Positions 8,757-16,057 of a DNA stretch of 64,000 nucleotides are shown in pieces. Made by a program: the position numbers and the translations under genes. Within the stretch, counting starts at the first letter, position 1, and every line of letters begins with the position of its first letter. The notes beneath the pieces are model-generated. The model was not told the DNA's origin. It worked only from the letters and a program-made list of their open reading frames with translations, and made no database searches. Origin of the DNA: Psychrobacillus mangrovi (lineage in GTDB: Bacteria; Bacillota; Bacilli; Bacillales_A; Planococcaceae); contig NZ_JBAWSY010000002.1 of NCBI RefSeq assembly GCF_037104765.1, positions 1 to 64,000 of the forward strand. The letters run 5' to 3'.

Positions 8757-10208
8757 CTATTTAAACCACGAAGATACCTCATTTATTAAACCAGTTGTTC
8801 CAATTTTAATTGCATCTCCGATTGAATCATTTTTACCATCATTATTTACGTCCATTGGTTTGATTTCACTTAATACTGTAGTCACAATTATACCGGCAAG
8901 TAGACCAGCTGCCGCTCCCGCTACTATACCTACAGGTCCACCAAAAACACCCGCAGCTGCTCCTGCTTTCGCACCAGCCAAAGCCGAAACAACCATAGAT
9001 GCACCGGCAACTGCAACATCCCCAGTTACATTACCGGTAATTTGACTAGCTGATTCCTTATTTTGAACCCCATGTACTATGTCTCCACCAACTGTTGCGA
9101 AAACGCTGATGTATCCCAATTTATTATTAGCAAATTTGAATGTTTCCCTGACATTTGTCATAGGGTCTACTCTTTTATATAATTTTTTATAATTAATTGC
9201 ATCTGCTCCTGAATAGGTTTTCTTATTTGCACCAAATAGATGTGGCTTCTTAATTTTTAACACAGGCTTTGTTACACCTTGTGCAGTTGTTCGAGATTTT
9301 AATTGAATACCGCCCCCCAGAGCAGCAATCCTTGCATCTTTTCCCGCTTCATAGCCAGCAGAAGCAAATCCAACCATATTGGCAGCAGCGTTGATTGGCT
9401 TTTGCTCCCAATCATTAATGTCCAAACCAACCGTCGTCATTATGCCTTCCCAAAGGTTCTTTTCTGGATTACTAGGTGAGGAAACTTCCACTTCATTTTC
9501 TTTCACTCGTGGGTCAGTAGCAAGCAAATTAATTTGATGTTGATTATAAAACTTCCCAATAGGGGTAGCATCCTGTACATAGTTCCAAGCTTCACTTGGA
9601 AACTGAATATCAGTTAGTCCTTCTGACATTAAGTACTCTATATCTGTTAACCACAATTCCATGTTTAAAATTGCAGCCTCGATTATAGCTAAAGCATTTG
9701 TTTGCGTACTATCAAACTCATGTAAATCGGTTACTGTATCATCTCGCTTTTTCCGAGCATTTGTTACTCCATCTTGAACACCACTATCATCTATATGTGG
9801 GAGAGCAACAATATCCGCTACTTGGTCCATAATAGCATTTGATTCCTCTGTCAAATTACTAGTGACTTGTGAAATCTCCGTGAGCCCCTCTTCCACTTCG
9901 CCCTCCAAAAAGCTTTCTCGAATAAATCCATTCGGATTAGATTCCAATGCAGAAAGCGCATCACCCATTTGCTTAAGCTTCCGATCAAACTCTTCTTTAA
10001 AAGTTAGAAAAAAATGTAGAAAAGGTAAATGAGCATCATTATAAAATGAACGAATGGCATCACCACCTTGACCCTTCAAGGAATCTTGGAGAGCAACAAG
10101 CCCATCAACCGCGGTTTGTATTGTTTGCATTTCCCCTTCTAAACGCGAAAGCATTTGTATATTCCTTTGTAACCCTTCATCAAACGGTCTAACATTTAAT
10201 ATTTTCAT
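8757..10208 (-). CDS. LXG-domain type VII secreted toxin with C-terminal glycine-zipper region
   Basis: 483 residues. The N-terminal LXG domain (about 1-200) is helical and near-identical in its second half to the toxin at 13277-14848, with shared blocks such as QVADIVALPH and DGVTNARKKRDD. The central region is variable. The C-terminal part (about 385-440) is a long Gly/Ala-rich hydrophobic stretch with repeated GxxxG-type spacing, then a DVNNDGKND loop resembling an EF-hand-like calcium site, and a short amphipathic tail. LXG proteins are T7SSb effectors; glycine-zipper members such as TelE depolarise membranes. A pore-forming action is therefore likely but unproven here. No nuclease or NADase motif is visible. 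Confidence 0.8.
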   Translation of the reverse strand: MKILNVRPFDEGLQRNIQMLSRLEGEMQTIQTAVDGLVALQDSLKGQGGDAIRSFYNDAHLPFLHFFLTFKEEFDRKLKQMGDALSALESNPNGFIRESFLEGEVEEGLTEISQVTSNLTEESNAIMDQVADIVALPHIDDSGVQDGVTNARKKRDDTVTDLHEFDSTQTNALAIIEAAILNMELWLTDIEYLMSEGLTDIQFPSEAWNYVQDATPIGKFYNQHQINLLATDPRVKENEVEVSSPSNPEKNLWEGIMTTVGLDINDWEQKPINAAANMVGFASAGYEAGKDARIAALGGGIQLKSRTTAQGVTKPVLKIKKPHLFGANKKTYSGADAINYKKLYKRVDPMTNVRETFKFANNKLGYISVFATVGGDIVHGVQNKESASQITGNVTGDVAVAGASMVVSALAGAKAGAAAGVFGGPVGIVAGAAAGLLAGIIVTTVLSEIKPMDVNNDGKNDSIGDAIKIGTTGLINEVSSWFK

Positions 10209-10264
10209 GAATACACCATCCTACAATTTTAATATATAATCACTAGACAATATATTTCGTAAAT

Positions 10265-10311
10265 GTTACAAGAATGTTACTGGTGCCTGGCACCAGTAAC
10301 ATTCTTGTAAC
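10265..10311. repeat. Perfect 47-bp palindrome, best copy of the dispersed repeat
   Basis: Two perfect 23-base arms (GTTACAAGAATGTTACTGG followed by TGCC, and its complement) around a single central T at 10288. It lies between the DUF5085-like gene and the second LXG toxin, so it is inside the type VII cargo train and could act as a transcription terminator or RNA-processing site. Other copies share the core and the GTTAC outer motif. Confidence 0.95.
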
Positions 10312-10321
10312 CATCACCTAC

Positions 10322-10771
10322 TTAGAGTACGCCTAAGCTCATTTCGGCATAGGTTCGATTGGAGTTGGTTTTTTTGAATTGAACAAATACGGGGGTTTTT
10401 TGAGTCATGTTGTGCTCTTTCATATAATCGAAGAGTTCCCAATACTTCACTTGAGACTGTGCATCAAAGTCATCGATGATTCTTGTGCTTAATAGGTTAT
10501 CGACGTAAAAGTAACTGCGGAAATTGACTTCCTCTTCTTTTGGAAGAGAAAATCGGCTTTCTGCGATTGGTAAGAATATTTCCGCTGTCATTACTTCTGC
10601 TGTTGGATCGCTTATGATGGTAAAGAATATTGGCCCTGTTGGATGAAAACCATGATCGGTTAAAATCGTATCGAAGTCTTTCAGCGCTATATCGATTTCC
10701 TCTGGTAAAAAGTTATAGAGTTTGGATGCAACATTTCTGTATGCAATTTGATGGTTTTCAACAATCATCAC
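10322..10771 (-). CDS. DUF5085-like protein (type VII secretion-associated), second of a pair
   Basis: 149 residues, soluble, with a beta-rich effector-binding-like layout. It resembles small DUF5085-type proteins found beside T7SSb loci in bacilli and staphylococci; family name from recall, moderate certainty. Its ATG overlaps the stop of the preceding, distantly related gene (ATGA at 10768-10771). Shared features of the pair are an N-terminal strand-turn-strand, a central GP(I/V).FS/T.I. block and a PVF/PIK segment near the C-terminus. Function unknown; a cargo-handling or regulatory role is inferred from location. Confidence 0.55.
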   Translation of the reverse strand: MMIVENHQIAYRNVASKLYNFLPEEIDIALKDFDTILTDHGFHPTGPIFFTIISDPTAEVMTAEIFLPIAESRFSLPKEEEVNFRSYFYVDNLLSTRIIDDFDAQSQVKYWELFDYMKEHNMTQKTPVFVQFKKTNSNRTYAEMSLGVL

Positions 10772-11223
10772 TCATCACCCTGTCCTTTTATTGGTACATA
10801 CAAATCAATAATAAATTCACCATACACTTCTAGTAATACGCAATAATATGTATCTTCTACTTCTATTTGATTAGCTCGTGCATATGATTTCACTTTTTCA
10901 TAAGCAGCATAAAAATCTATTTCTTGGTCTGCTTGGCGTAGTAATAACGCTCTATCCAATACTAATGATTCTTGAAATTTAAAATCCATCTCATCACTTA
11001 AAACTACAGGACTGCTTATTGGCAAATAGTATGTGAAACGTCCAAACTTCTCATCTGTTGGATTTGGATCAAAGGAAAATAAAACAGGACCGTTTTTGTA
11101 AACATCTTTATTGAGCGTAAATTCTTCTATCTCATAAATCCCGTTTTGCCAATTTTCTTTCTTCTGCTCCACCTCATACGTCAATACATTGTCAAACACT
11201 AATGAATACATTTTGATGCCCAT
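10768..11223 (-). CDS. DUF5085-like protein (type VII secretion-associated), first of a pair
   Basis: 151 residues, soluble, similar in length and layout to the following protein. The GPVLFSFDPNPTDEKFGRFTYYLPI block around residues 45-70 matches GPIFFTIISDP...AEIFLPI of its partner. ATG 11223 or the internal ATG four codons later could be used. It follows the two broken immunity-gene copies and precedes the second LXG toxin unit. The tandem pair may form a heterodimer. No catalytic motif seen. Confidence 0.55.
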   Translation of the reverse strand: MGIKMYSLVFDNVLTYEVEQKKENWQNGIYEIEEFTLNKDVYKNGPVLFSFDPNPTDEKFGRFTYYLPISSPVVLSDEMDFKFQESLVLDRALLLRQADQEIDFYAAYEKVKSYARANQIEVEDTYYCVLLEVYGEFIIDLYVPIKGQGDE

Positions 11224-11240
11224 TCTTTATCCACCCTTTC

Positions 11241-11686
11241 TTATAGAGATTCTCTTTTATGTAAATAACCGAGCTCATTAAAATTGAAGCTTTTGAATCG
11301 AAACTTACATTACAAAATAACAAGTTGCTCTGGTAGGATAAAAAGAATAACAAAAAATGTGAGAATTCCACCGACAATAAGGATACTGTTATTCAGATCA
11401 TCAATTGCAGACCTACCAGCAATGTATTGAATAATAAAAACAATACCAAAGCCTCAGAAGTCATTGCTAGAAACCTAGAAGTAGTTTTAAAACAAACGTT
11501 ATCCAAAATGCACTGTAAGTATTTCATCCTTATATGGGTAAATAGTGGAATCGGTGGCCATATAGTAATGCTTGCCAAAAATAAACCGGCAATTAGAGCA
11601 AAAGCTAAATTTCCAGGACTTTGTCTACCGGATTCTATATGTCCTCTAAGTACTTCAAAGTCTTCCTCCTGTAGTGTTCCAATCAT
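11241..11686 (-). pseudogene. Third, deleted copy of the immunity-like membrane gene
   Basis: The first 50 codons (MIGTLQEEDFEVLRG... to DEILTVHF) match the intact copy at 12492-13256. The frame then breaks at a 4-T tract where the intact copy has five, and about 300 bases of the middle are missing. The C-terminal part resumes in another frame (GIVFIIQYIA...LPEQLVIL), with one internal stop and a final FNFNELGYLHK. It cannot encode the full protein. It is a remnant of a tandem array behind the first LXG toxin. Confidence 0.85.
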
Positions 11687-11707
11687 TAAAAAGCATTTCA
11701 CTACAAT

Positions 11708-12474
11708 CTATTGCTTGTCATATAGATATCCACGTTCATTAAAATTAAAGCTTTTAAAACGATACTTACAATACAATATGACCAGTTGCTCTGGTAAAAC
11801 AAAAAGCATGACAAAAAAGAGAGTAATTCCTATTACGATTACTACCATTGCATTTAAATCATTAACAGAAGAACTTCTAGCAATATATTGGATTATAAAA
11901 ACAATTCCAAGCCCACCTATAATGGCCAAAGGCATGTATTTTTTGGTCTCCCATTTACTTCTCAACTCATCTTTTTTGGAGCCTTTTCTGTAATACCCTT
12001 TTCTCAACAAAATATAAAATCGAATAAATGTAACTATAAAAACCAGAAAACCTAATAATAATAAAATATAAGTAAAGTTTAGAAGAGAGTTAGGAGTTGC
12101 GGTCATTCCTTCATACTCTTTTCCAATAATAAATAATGCACTTATAAAAAATGTGAAGGAAAATAAGTTTTGTGACACTAATATAGTAACAAAACACTGC
12201 ATTTTACTACTCTTTTTATATACAACAGGAACTGCATAAATTAAAGATAATATAACAAGTACAACTGTTATCCAAAAAAATGAATTCTCAGTATTTCGTC
12301 CTTATAAGGAAAAATAGTTGCATCGGCGGCTACAAAATACTCTAAAGCAAAGAGCAACGGCTGTAATATTATACATAGTATCAAAGCAAAACCTAAACTC
12401 CCTGGGCTCTGTCTCCCTGATTCAAGAGGACCTCTAAGTACTTCAAAATCTTCTTCCTTTAGTTTCCCAAGCAT
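11708..12474 (-). pseudogene. Second copy of the immunity-like membrane gene, frameshifted at an A7 tract
   Basis: Start ATG 12474 with GGAGAG eight bases upstream. The N-terminal 66 codons match the intact copy up to DEILRIHF. A homopolymer of seven A on the plus strand (12274-12280; five in the intact copy) then shifts the frame to an early stop. The rest of the protein (11708-12270) is intact in another frame, with the same membrane segments and the RKG.YRKGSKK and LPEQLVILYCK blocks. Removing two T or adding one restores a protein of about 255 residues. It is a recent pseudogene, a phase-variable gene or an assembly error. Confidence 0.8.
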
Positions 12475-12491
12475 GGAAAGCACTCTCCACT

Positions 12492-13256
12492 TCAATTGAA
12501 TTGCTGCTTGTTTAAATAAGCGCGCTCATTAAAATTAAAGCTTTTATATCGTTGTTTACAATATAAAATAACAAGCTGCTCTGGAAGTATGAAAAGCATG
12601 ACAAAAAATGTGAGAATCCCCCCGACTATAAGAATCATCATATTCAAATCATCGATGGCCGAATTTCGAGCAATGTATTGAATAATAAAAACAATTCCAA
12701 TACCTGCAATCGTTGCTGCAGGAATATATGAGGTAGTCTCAAATCGTCCTCGTATTTCTCCCTTTTTGGAGCCTTTTCTATAATGGCCTTTTTGCAACAG
12801 AATATAAAAACGAATAAAGGTAGCTAAAAACACCAGTAATCCTATAAATAAAATAATTAATGTGAAAATAAGAAGTGAATCCGGAGTAGCTATTAATCCA
12901 TCGCCTTCTTTGCCAATTAAAAATAGCGCCATTATTAGAAATGGAATTGAGGACATATTTTGCGTTACGATAATCGATAGAAGATACTGCATTTTCTCAC
13001 TTCGCTTATATACCGCAGGAATTGCATAAATCAAAGATAATACGATTAATACAACGGTTATCCAAAAATGTACTGTAAGTATTTCATCCTTATATGGGTA
13101 AATAGTGGAATCAGCAGCCATATAATATTCAAGCGCATATAGGAGTGCTTGCAAAAATATACCAATAATTAGAACAAAAGCTAGATTTCCCGGACTTTGT
13201 CTACCGGATTCTATCGGACCTCTTAATACTTCAAAGTTTTCTTCTTTTAGTTTCAC
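12492..13256 (-). CDS. Polytopic membrane protein, candidate immunity to the first LXG toxin
   Basis: About 254 residues, five to six predicted membrane segments. The soluble N-terminus contains KLKEENFEVLRGPIESGRQSPG; a basic loop RKGSKK lies near residue 165 and LPEQLVILYCKQR near the end. GTG 13256 is chosen because GAAGTGA precedes it by five bases and the paralogues begin at the same place; an in-frame ATG at 13289 overlaps the toxin stop. It directly follows the LXG toxin gene, the standard site of the cognate immunity gene, and is followed by two degraded duplicates. Function is inferred from context. Confidence 0.7.
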   Translation of the reverse strand: MKLKEENFEVLRGPIESGRQSPGNLAFVLIIGIFLQALLYALEYYMAADSTIYPYKDEILTVHFWITVVLIVLSLIYAIPAVYKRSEKMQYLLSIIVTQNMSSIPFLIMALFLIGKEGDGLIATPDSLLIFTLIILFIGLLVFLATFIRFYILLQKGHYRKGSKKGEIRGRFETTSYIPAATIAGIGIVFIIQYIARNSAIDDLNMMILIVGGILTFFVMLFILPEQLVILYCKQRYKSFNFNERAYLNKQQFN

Positions 13257-13276
13257 TATAGTCACTTCTTTCTTTA

Positions 13277-14848
13277 TTAGTGGAACCATCCTTTTACATG
13301 ATCCATTACTGATTTGTCTTCTTTACCAAATTTAGTATTTAATGCAACATTAGCAAGTATACCTAGGCCCACACCTACTGCGGTTCCAACACCTGGAATT
13401 GGAATGGCAACGGTGAAAGCGGCAGTAAATGCCGTTTGGACGGCTCCTCCAACTGCAACATCAATCGTTGTATCTAAAGCTGCATGAGCATGTGCTTCTC
13501 CACCATCTAACCCTGAATCTACTGCAGTTGAATAATTACTGTAATAACTTAATCCTGCTCCGATTGGACCAAGTGCTTTTCCAGCCCCTTTAAGAGGTCC
13601 ACTTGATACCATGCCTTTGACATCGACAAGATCAGTAAAAGCTTTTTCGGTTCCTTTAAGTGTTGCAGCTCCAACGGTTTTAGCCTTTTGAATATTAGTT
13701 GCTTGGTCATTCCAGTAAGCAAGTGAAGGATGTTTTTTCAATGCCTCATCACCAGTTCCTGACCAACCACTTTGTCCTGACTTCTTTGTTCCATATTTAA
13801 GTGTAACTGTATTATTTGCTGCAATTTCATAATGCTTTGGAGTCCATTTTTTATTTCCTTTAGGGACATTACGCATTAATTCTTTAAATGCTTTAGAATC
13901 TAAATCTACACCCAAATGTCTCATTGCTTTGCCTGTAGCATTGATTCTATACGAATACGTCCCAGTTTTTGGATTAAATACTCTTGAGGTGCTTAGTCCA
14001 CCTTCTTTACCAGCTACATACATTCCAAATGCAGAGACACCACCTGTTATAGCAGTATTTGCTCTTTTAGCCATATCAACTACAGTTTTTAACTCTTTCA
14101 CTTGGGGATTTGCTGAAGAAACATTTCCTGGCTCTTCCTCTTTGCCTTCCGCATCTACATTGTCTGTATCTCCAACACGACTCTCTAGCTCCGTTCGAAG
14201 TGGGTGACTTTGGGTGTATTCTCCCCATCGATCAGCCGGGAAGTCAATATCTGTCAAGCCGTCGTTCATCATTCCTTCTATATCAAGTAACCATAGTTCC
14301 ATCATGAGCAAATCTGCTTCTACCTGCGTTAATGCATTTGTTTGAGTCGAATCAAATTCATTTAAATCCGTTACGGTATCATCTCGCTTTTTCCGAGCAT
14401 TCGTTACGCCATCCTGCACACCACTATCATCCAAATGTGGCAGAGCAACAATATCCGCAACTTGATCCATGATAGTATTTGATTCATCAGTTAGATTACG
14501 AGTGACTTGGGAAATCTCCGTAAGTCCTTCCTCAACTTCACCTTCTAAAAAGCTTTGACGAATAAAACCATTTCTATCAGGCTCTAAAGCATCAAGTGCA
14601 GACTTCATCTGAGTGAGTGTAGTATCAAAATTAGTTTTAAATGTTGCAAAAAACTGTAGGAGAGGAACATGACAATCATTATAAAATGCTCTAATTGCAT
14701 TTCCCCCTTCTCCCTTTAAAGAATCTTCTAAAGCGACGAGGCCTTCAATAGAAGACTTAATAGATTTCATCTCTGTATCAAGTCTAGTGAGTAGAGTAAT
14801 ATTTCGCTGCAAACCTTCATGAAATGGGTTTACATCTAATACTTTCAT
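13277..14848 (-). CDS. LXG-domain type VII secreted toxin, hydrophobic C-terminus
   Basis: 523 residues. LXG helical domain at about 1-200, beginning MKVLDVNPFHEGLQRN. A variable middle follows, with GGxSTSRVFNPKTGTYSYR and a WTPKHYEIAANNT beta segment. The final 75 residues are hydrophobic and Gly/Ala-rich (AVGGAVQTAFTAAF..IPIPGVGTAVGVGLGILANV), suggesting membrane insertion. The start ATG overlaps the stop of the YwqI-like gene (14845-14848), so helper and toxin are co-translated. LXG proteins are exported through EssC in interbacterial competition. A membrane-acting mechanism fits the C-terminus and the membrane-type immunity gene next to it. No known enzymatic toxin motif was recognised. 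Confidence 0.82.
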   Translation of the reverse strand: MKVLDVNPFHEGLQRNITLLTRLDTEMKSIKSSIEGLVALEDSLKGEGGNAIRAFYNDCHVPLLQFFATFKTNFDTTLTQMKSALDALEPDRNGFIRQSFLEGEVEEGLTEISQVTRNLTDESNTIMDQVADIVALPHLDDSGVQDGVTNARKKRDDTVTDLNEFDSTQTNALTQVEADLLMMELWLLDIEGMMNDGLTDIDFPADRWGEYTQSHPLRTELESRVGDTDNVDAEGKEEEPGNVSSANPQVKELKTVVDMAKRANTAITGGVSAFGMYVAGKEGGLSTSRVFNPKTGTYSYRINATGKAMRHLGVDLDSKAFKELMRNVPKGNKKWTPKHYEIAANNTVTLKYGTKKSGQSGWSGTGDEALKKHPSLAYWNDQATNIQKAKTVGAATLKGTEKAFTDLVDVKGMVSSGPLKGAGKALGPIGAGLSYYSNYSTAVDSGLDGGEAHAHAALDTTIDVAVGGAVQTAFTAAFTVAIPIPGVGTAVGVGLGILANVALNTKFGKEDKSVMDHVKGWFH

Positions 14849-15147
14849 TGCATCACCTGCTTTGGTCCATCAATTGTACTTTGCATAGCAGTTGAAATAG
14901 TTTGATCGGTCTCATTCATAAATTCCACAGAACTAGTCGTCGTCTGAATATTGGTAGTTAAAATAGTTTGATATTTCGTTAATAGCTGTTCTAGTTTCGT
15001 GGAAAGCTCCGTTAATTTAGTAACAACATCTAGTGTATTTCCGGTAATAGGTGGCTCTGCCGTGGGTACCAGTGATTCCTTCGCAGTTGTCATTTCTGCT
15101 AATTGGGCTTCCACGTCTGCATACACAATTTTCACTTCTGTTGACAT
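14845..15147 (-). CDS. YwqI-like (DUF5344) helper of an LXG toxin
   Basis: 100 residues, almost entirely helical and Thr-rich, no signal peptide. Size and helical hairpin layout match YwqI/DUF5344-type proteins that precede LXG toxins in Bacillus. Such small alpha-helical partners bind the LXG domain and form the export-competent complex. GGAGGG lies before ATG 15147. It is 18 bases after the YwqH-like gene and coupled by ATGA to the toxin gene. The family assignment rests on size, composition and gene order. Confidence 0.75.
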   Translation of the reverse strand: MSTEVKIVYADVEAQLAEMTTAKESLVPTAEPPITGNTLDVVTKLTELSTKLEQLLTKYQTILTTNIQTTTSSVEFMNETDQTISTAMQSTIDGPKQVMQ

Positions 15148-15165
15148 AAAAAATCCCTCCCTTCT

Positions 15166-15519
15166 TTATTTAGATGCCTTTTCCCTTGCTTCCTCGGCTA
15201 ATAAATTCGCAATTATTTGCTCAATAGAAGCTATTTCTGCTAGGAGTGATGCTATCTTAGCAGCAATCGCACTAAACACAGCTGCAAACTGGGCTCCTGC
15301 TATCTCTAAATAAGAAGTATGGATTCCAGCTTCCCGAATTTCATCGAAACTAGTGGCAAGTGTCCCGTGCCAAGTAGTTGTAGTAAGCTCTGGTTCAAGA
15401 CATTTATGTTCATTTTCATTGAACTGAGCCTGCTTATCTGATAGTGAGGACTGACATTCGTTCAGTCTTCTTATCTCTTCTTGTTTCTTGTGAAGAAGTG
15501 CATAATAATATCCTAACAA
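15166..15519 (-). CDS. YwqH-like (DUF5082) helper of an LXG toxin
   Basis: About 117 residues starting LLGYYYALLHKKQEEIRRLNECQ, with a coiled-coil N-terminus, a central TTWHG and a helical Ala-rich C-terminus. TTG 15519 is taken as start because GAGGGGGG lies about seven bases upstream and the sequence from there fits YwqH-type proteins. A longer in-frame reading to ATG 15624 would add a non-conserved extension overlapping essA. WXG100-like size and the central W-x-G suggest it pairs with the YwqI-like protein to target the toxin. Confidence 0.75.
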   Translation of the reverse strand: MLGYYYALLHKKQEEIRRLNECQSSLSDKQAQFNENEHKCLEPELTTTTWHGTLATSFDEIREAGIHTSYLEIAGAQFAAVFSAIAAKIASLLAEIASIEQIIANLLAEEAREKASK

Positions 15520-15544
15520 ACCTGTTCCCCCCTCTCTCGGGCAT

Positions 15545-16057
15545 TTATGAACGTATCGTTTTATTTGAAGTAGGTGTGTTAACCATTTTAGGAATAAACA
15601 CCATAAATAACGTAACAAGACCAACTGCGATGATTGCTAACAAAATCAATGTCCTTGTTCTATTACCTGCTGGCTCCATATTAAGGGATGCGCTAGACTG
15701 CTCTTTTTCCCCTTTGCTTTCATTTGTAAAAAGCTTTAAATCAGAAGTTTTTGCTGAAACTGTACTTCTCTCACCTCTATTTGAAGTTTGAAATAAGTAG
15801 GAAGTGTCCTTACGATTTGGAAGCTTTCTTCTTCCATCAAAATAAATATTAAATTGCTTTTCAGGAATGGTATTTTTCATTTCTGTTTTTTTACGATCAT
15901 GCAAATAATCAGTATTTTTTTTGAACTTCAATTTCTCATAAATAACAGGTTCTAATTCTTTAATAGATTTTTCTTCGTTTGCATGCGCTGTTGTCTGTGC
16001 TAATGACCAACTAATCATTAGCACACAAAACAATATAGTAACCTGTTTAAGACTCAT
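15545..16057 (-). CDS. essA: Type VII secretion protein EssA
   Basis: 170 residues: an N-terminal hydrophobic segment (residues 5-22, signal-anchor or signal peptide), a polar extracellular region rich in K/R/D/E, and a C-terminal membrane helix (about 133-155) with a short cytoplasmic tail. This layout and the place right after esaA match EssA/YueC. It overlaps the esaA stop by 11 bases (16047-16057). EssA is a membrane component of the T7SSb machine. Confidence 0.75.
   Translation of the reverse strand: MSLKQVTILFCVLMISWSLAQTTAHANEEKSIKELEPVIYEKLKFKKNTDYLHDRKKTEMKNTIPEKQFNIYFDGRRKLPNRKDTSYLFQTSNRGERSTVSAKTSDLKLFTNESKGEKEQSSASLNMEPAGNRTRTLILLAIIAVGLVTLFMVFIPKMVNTPTSNKTIRS

Noticed and set aside
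11427..11993. Plus-strand reading frame of 188 codons
   Set aside because: It lies antisense to the two broken immunity-gene copies, whose minus-strand pieces align well with the intact copy. No ribosome site and no protein-like pattern.
15520..15624. Longer start for the YwqH-like protein
   Set aside because: The 35 added residues overlap essA in another frame, lack a ribosome site and do not look like the family; TTG 15519 has a strong site.
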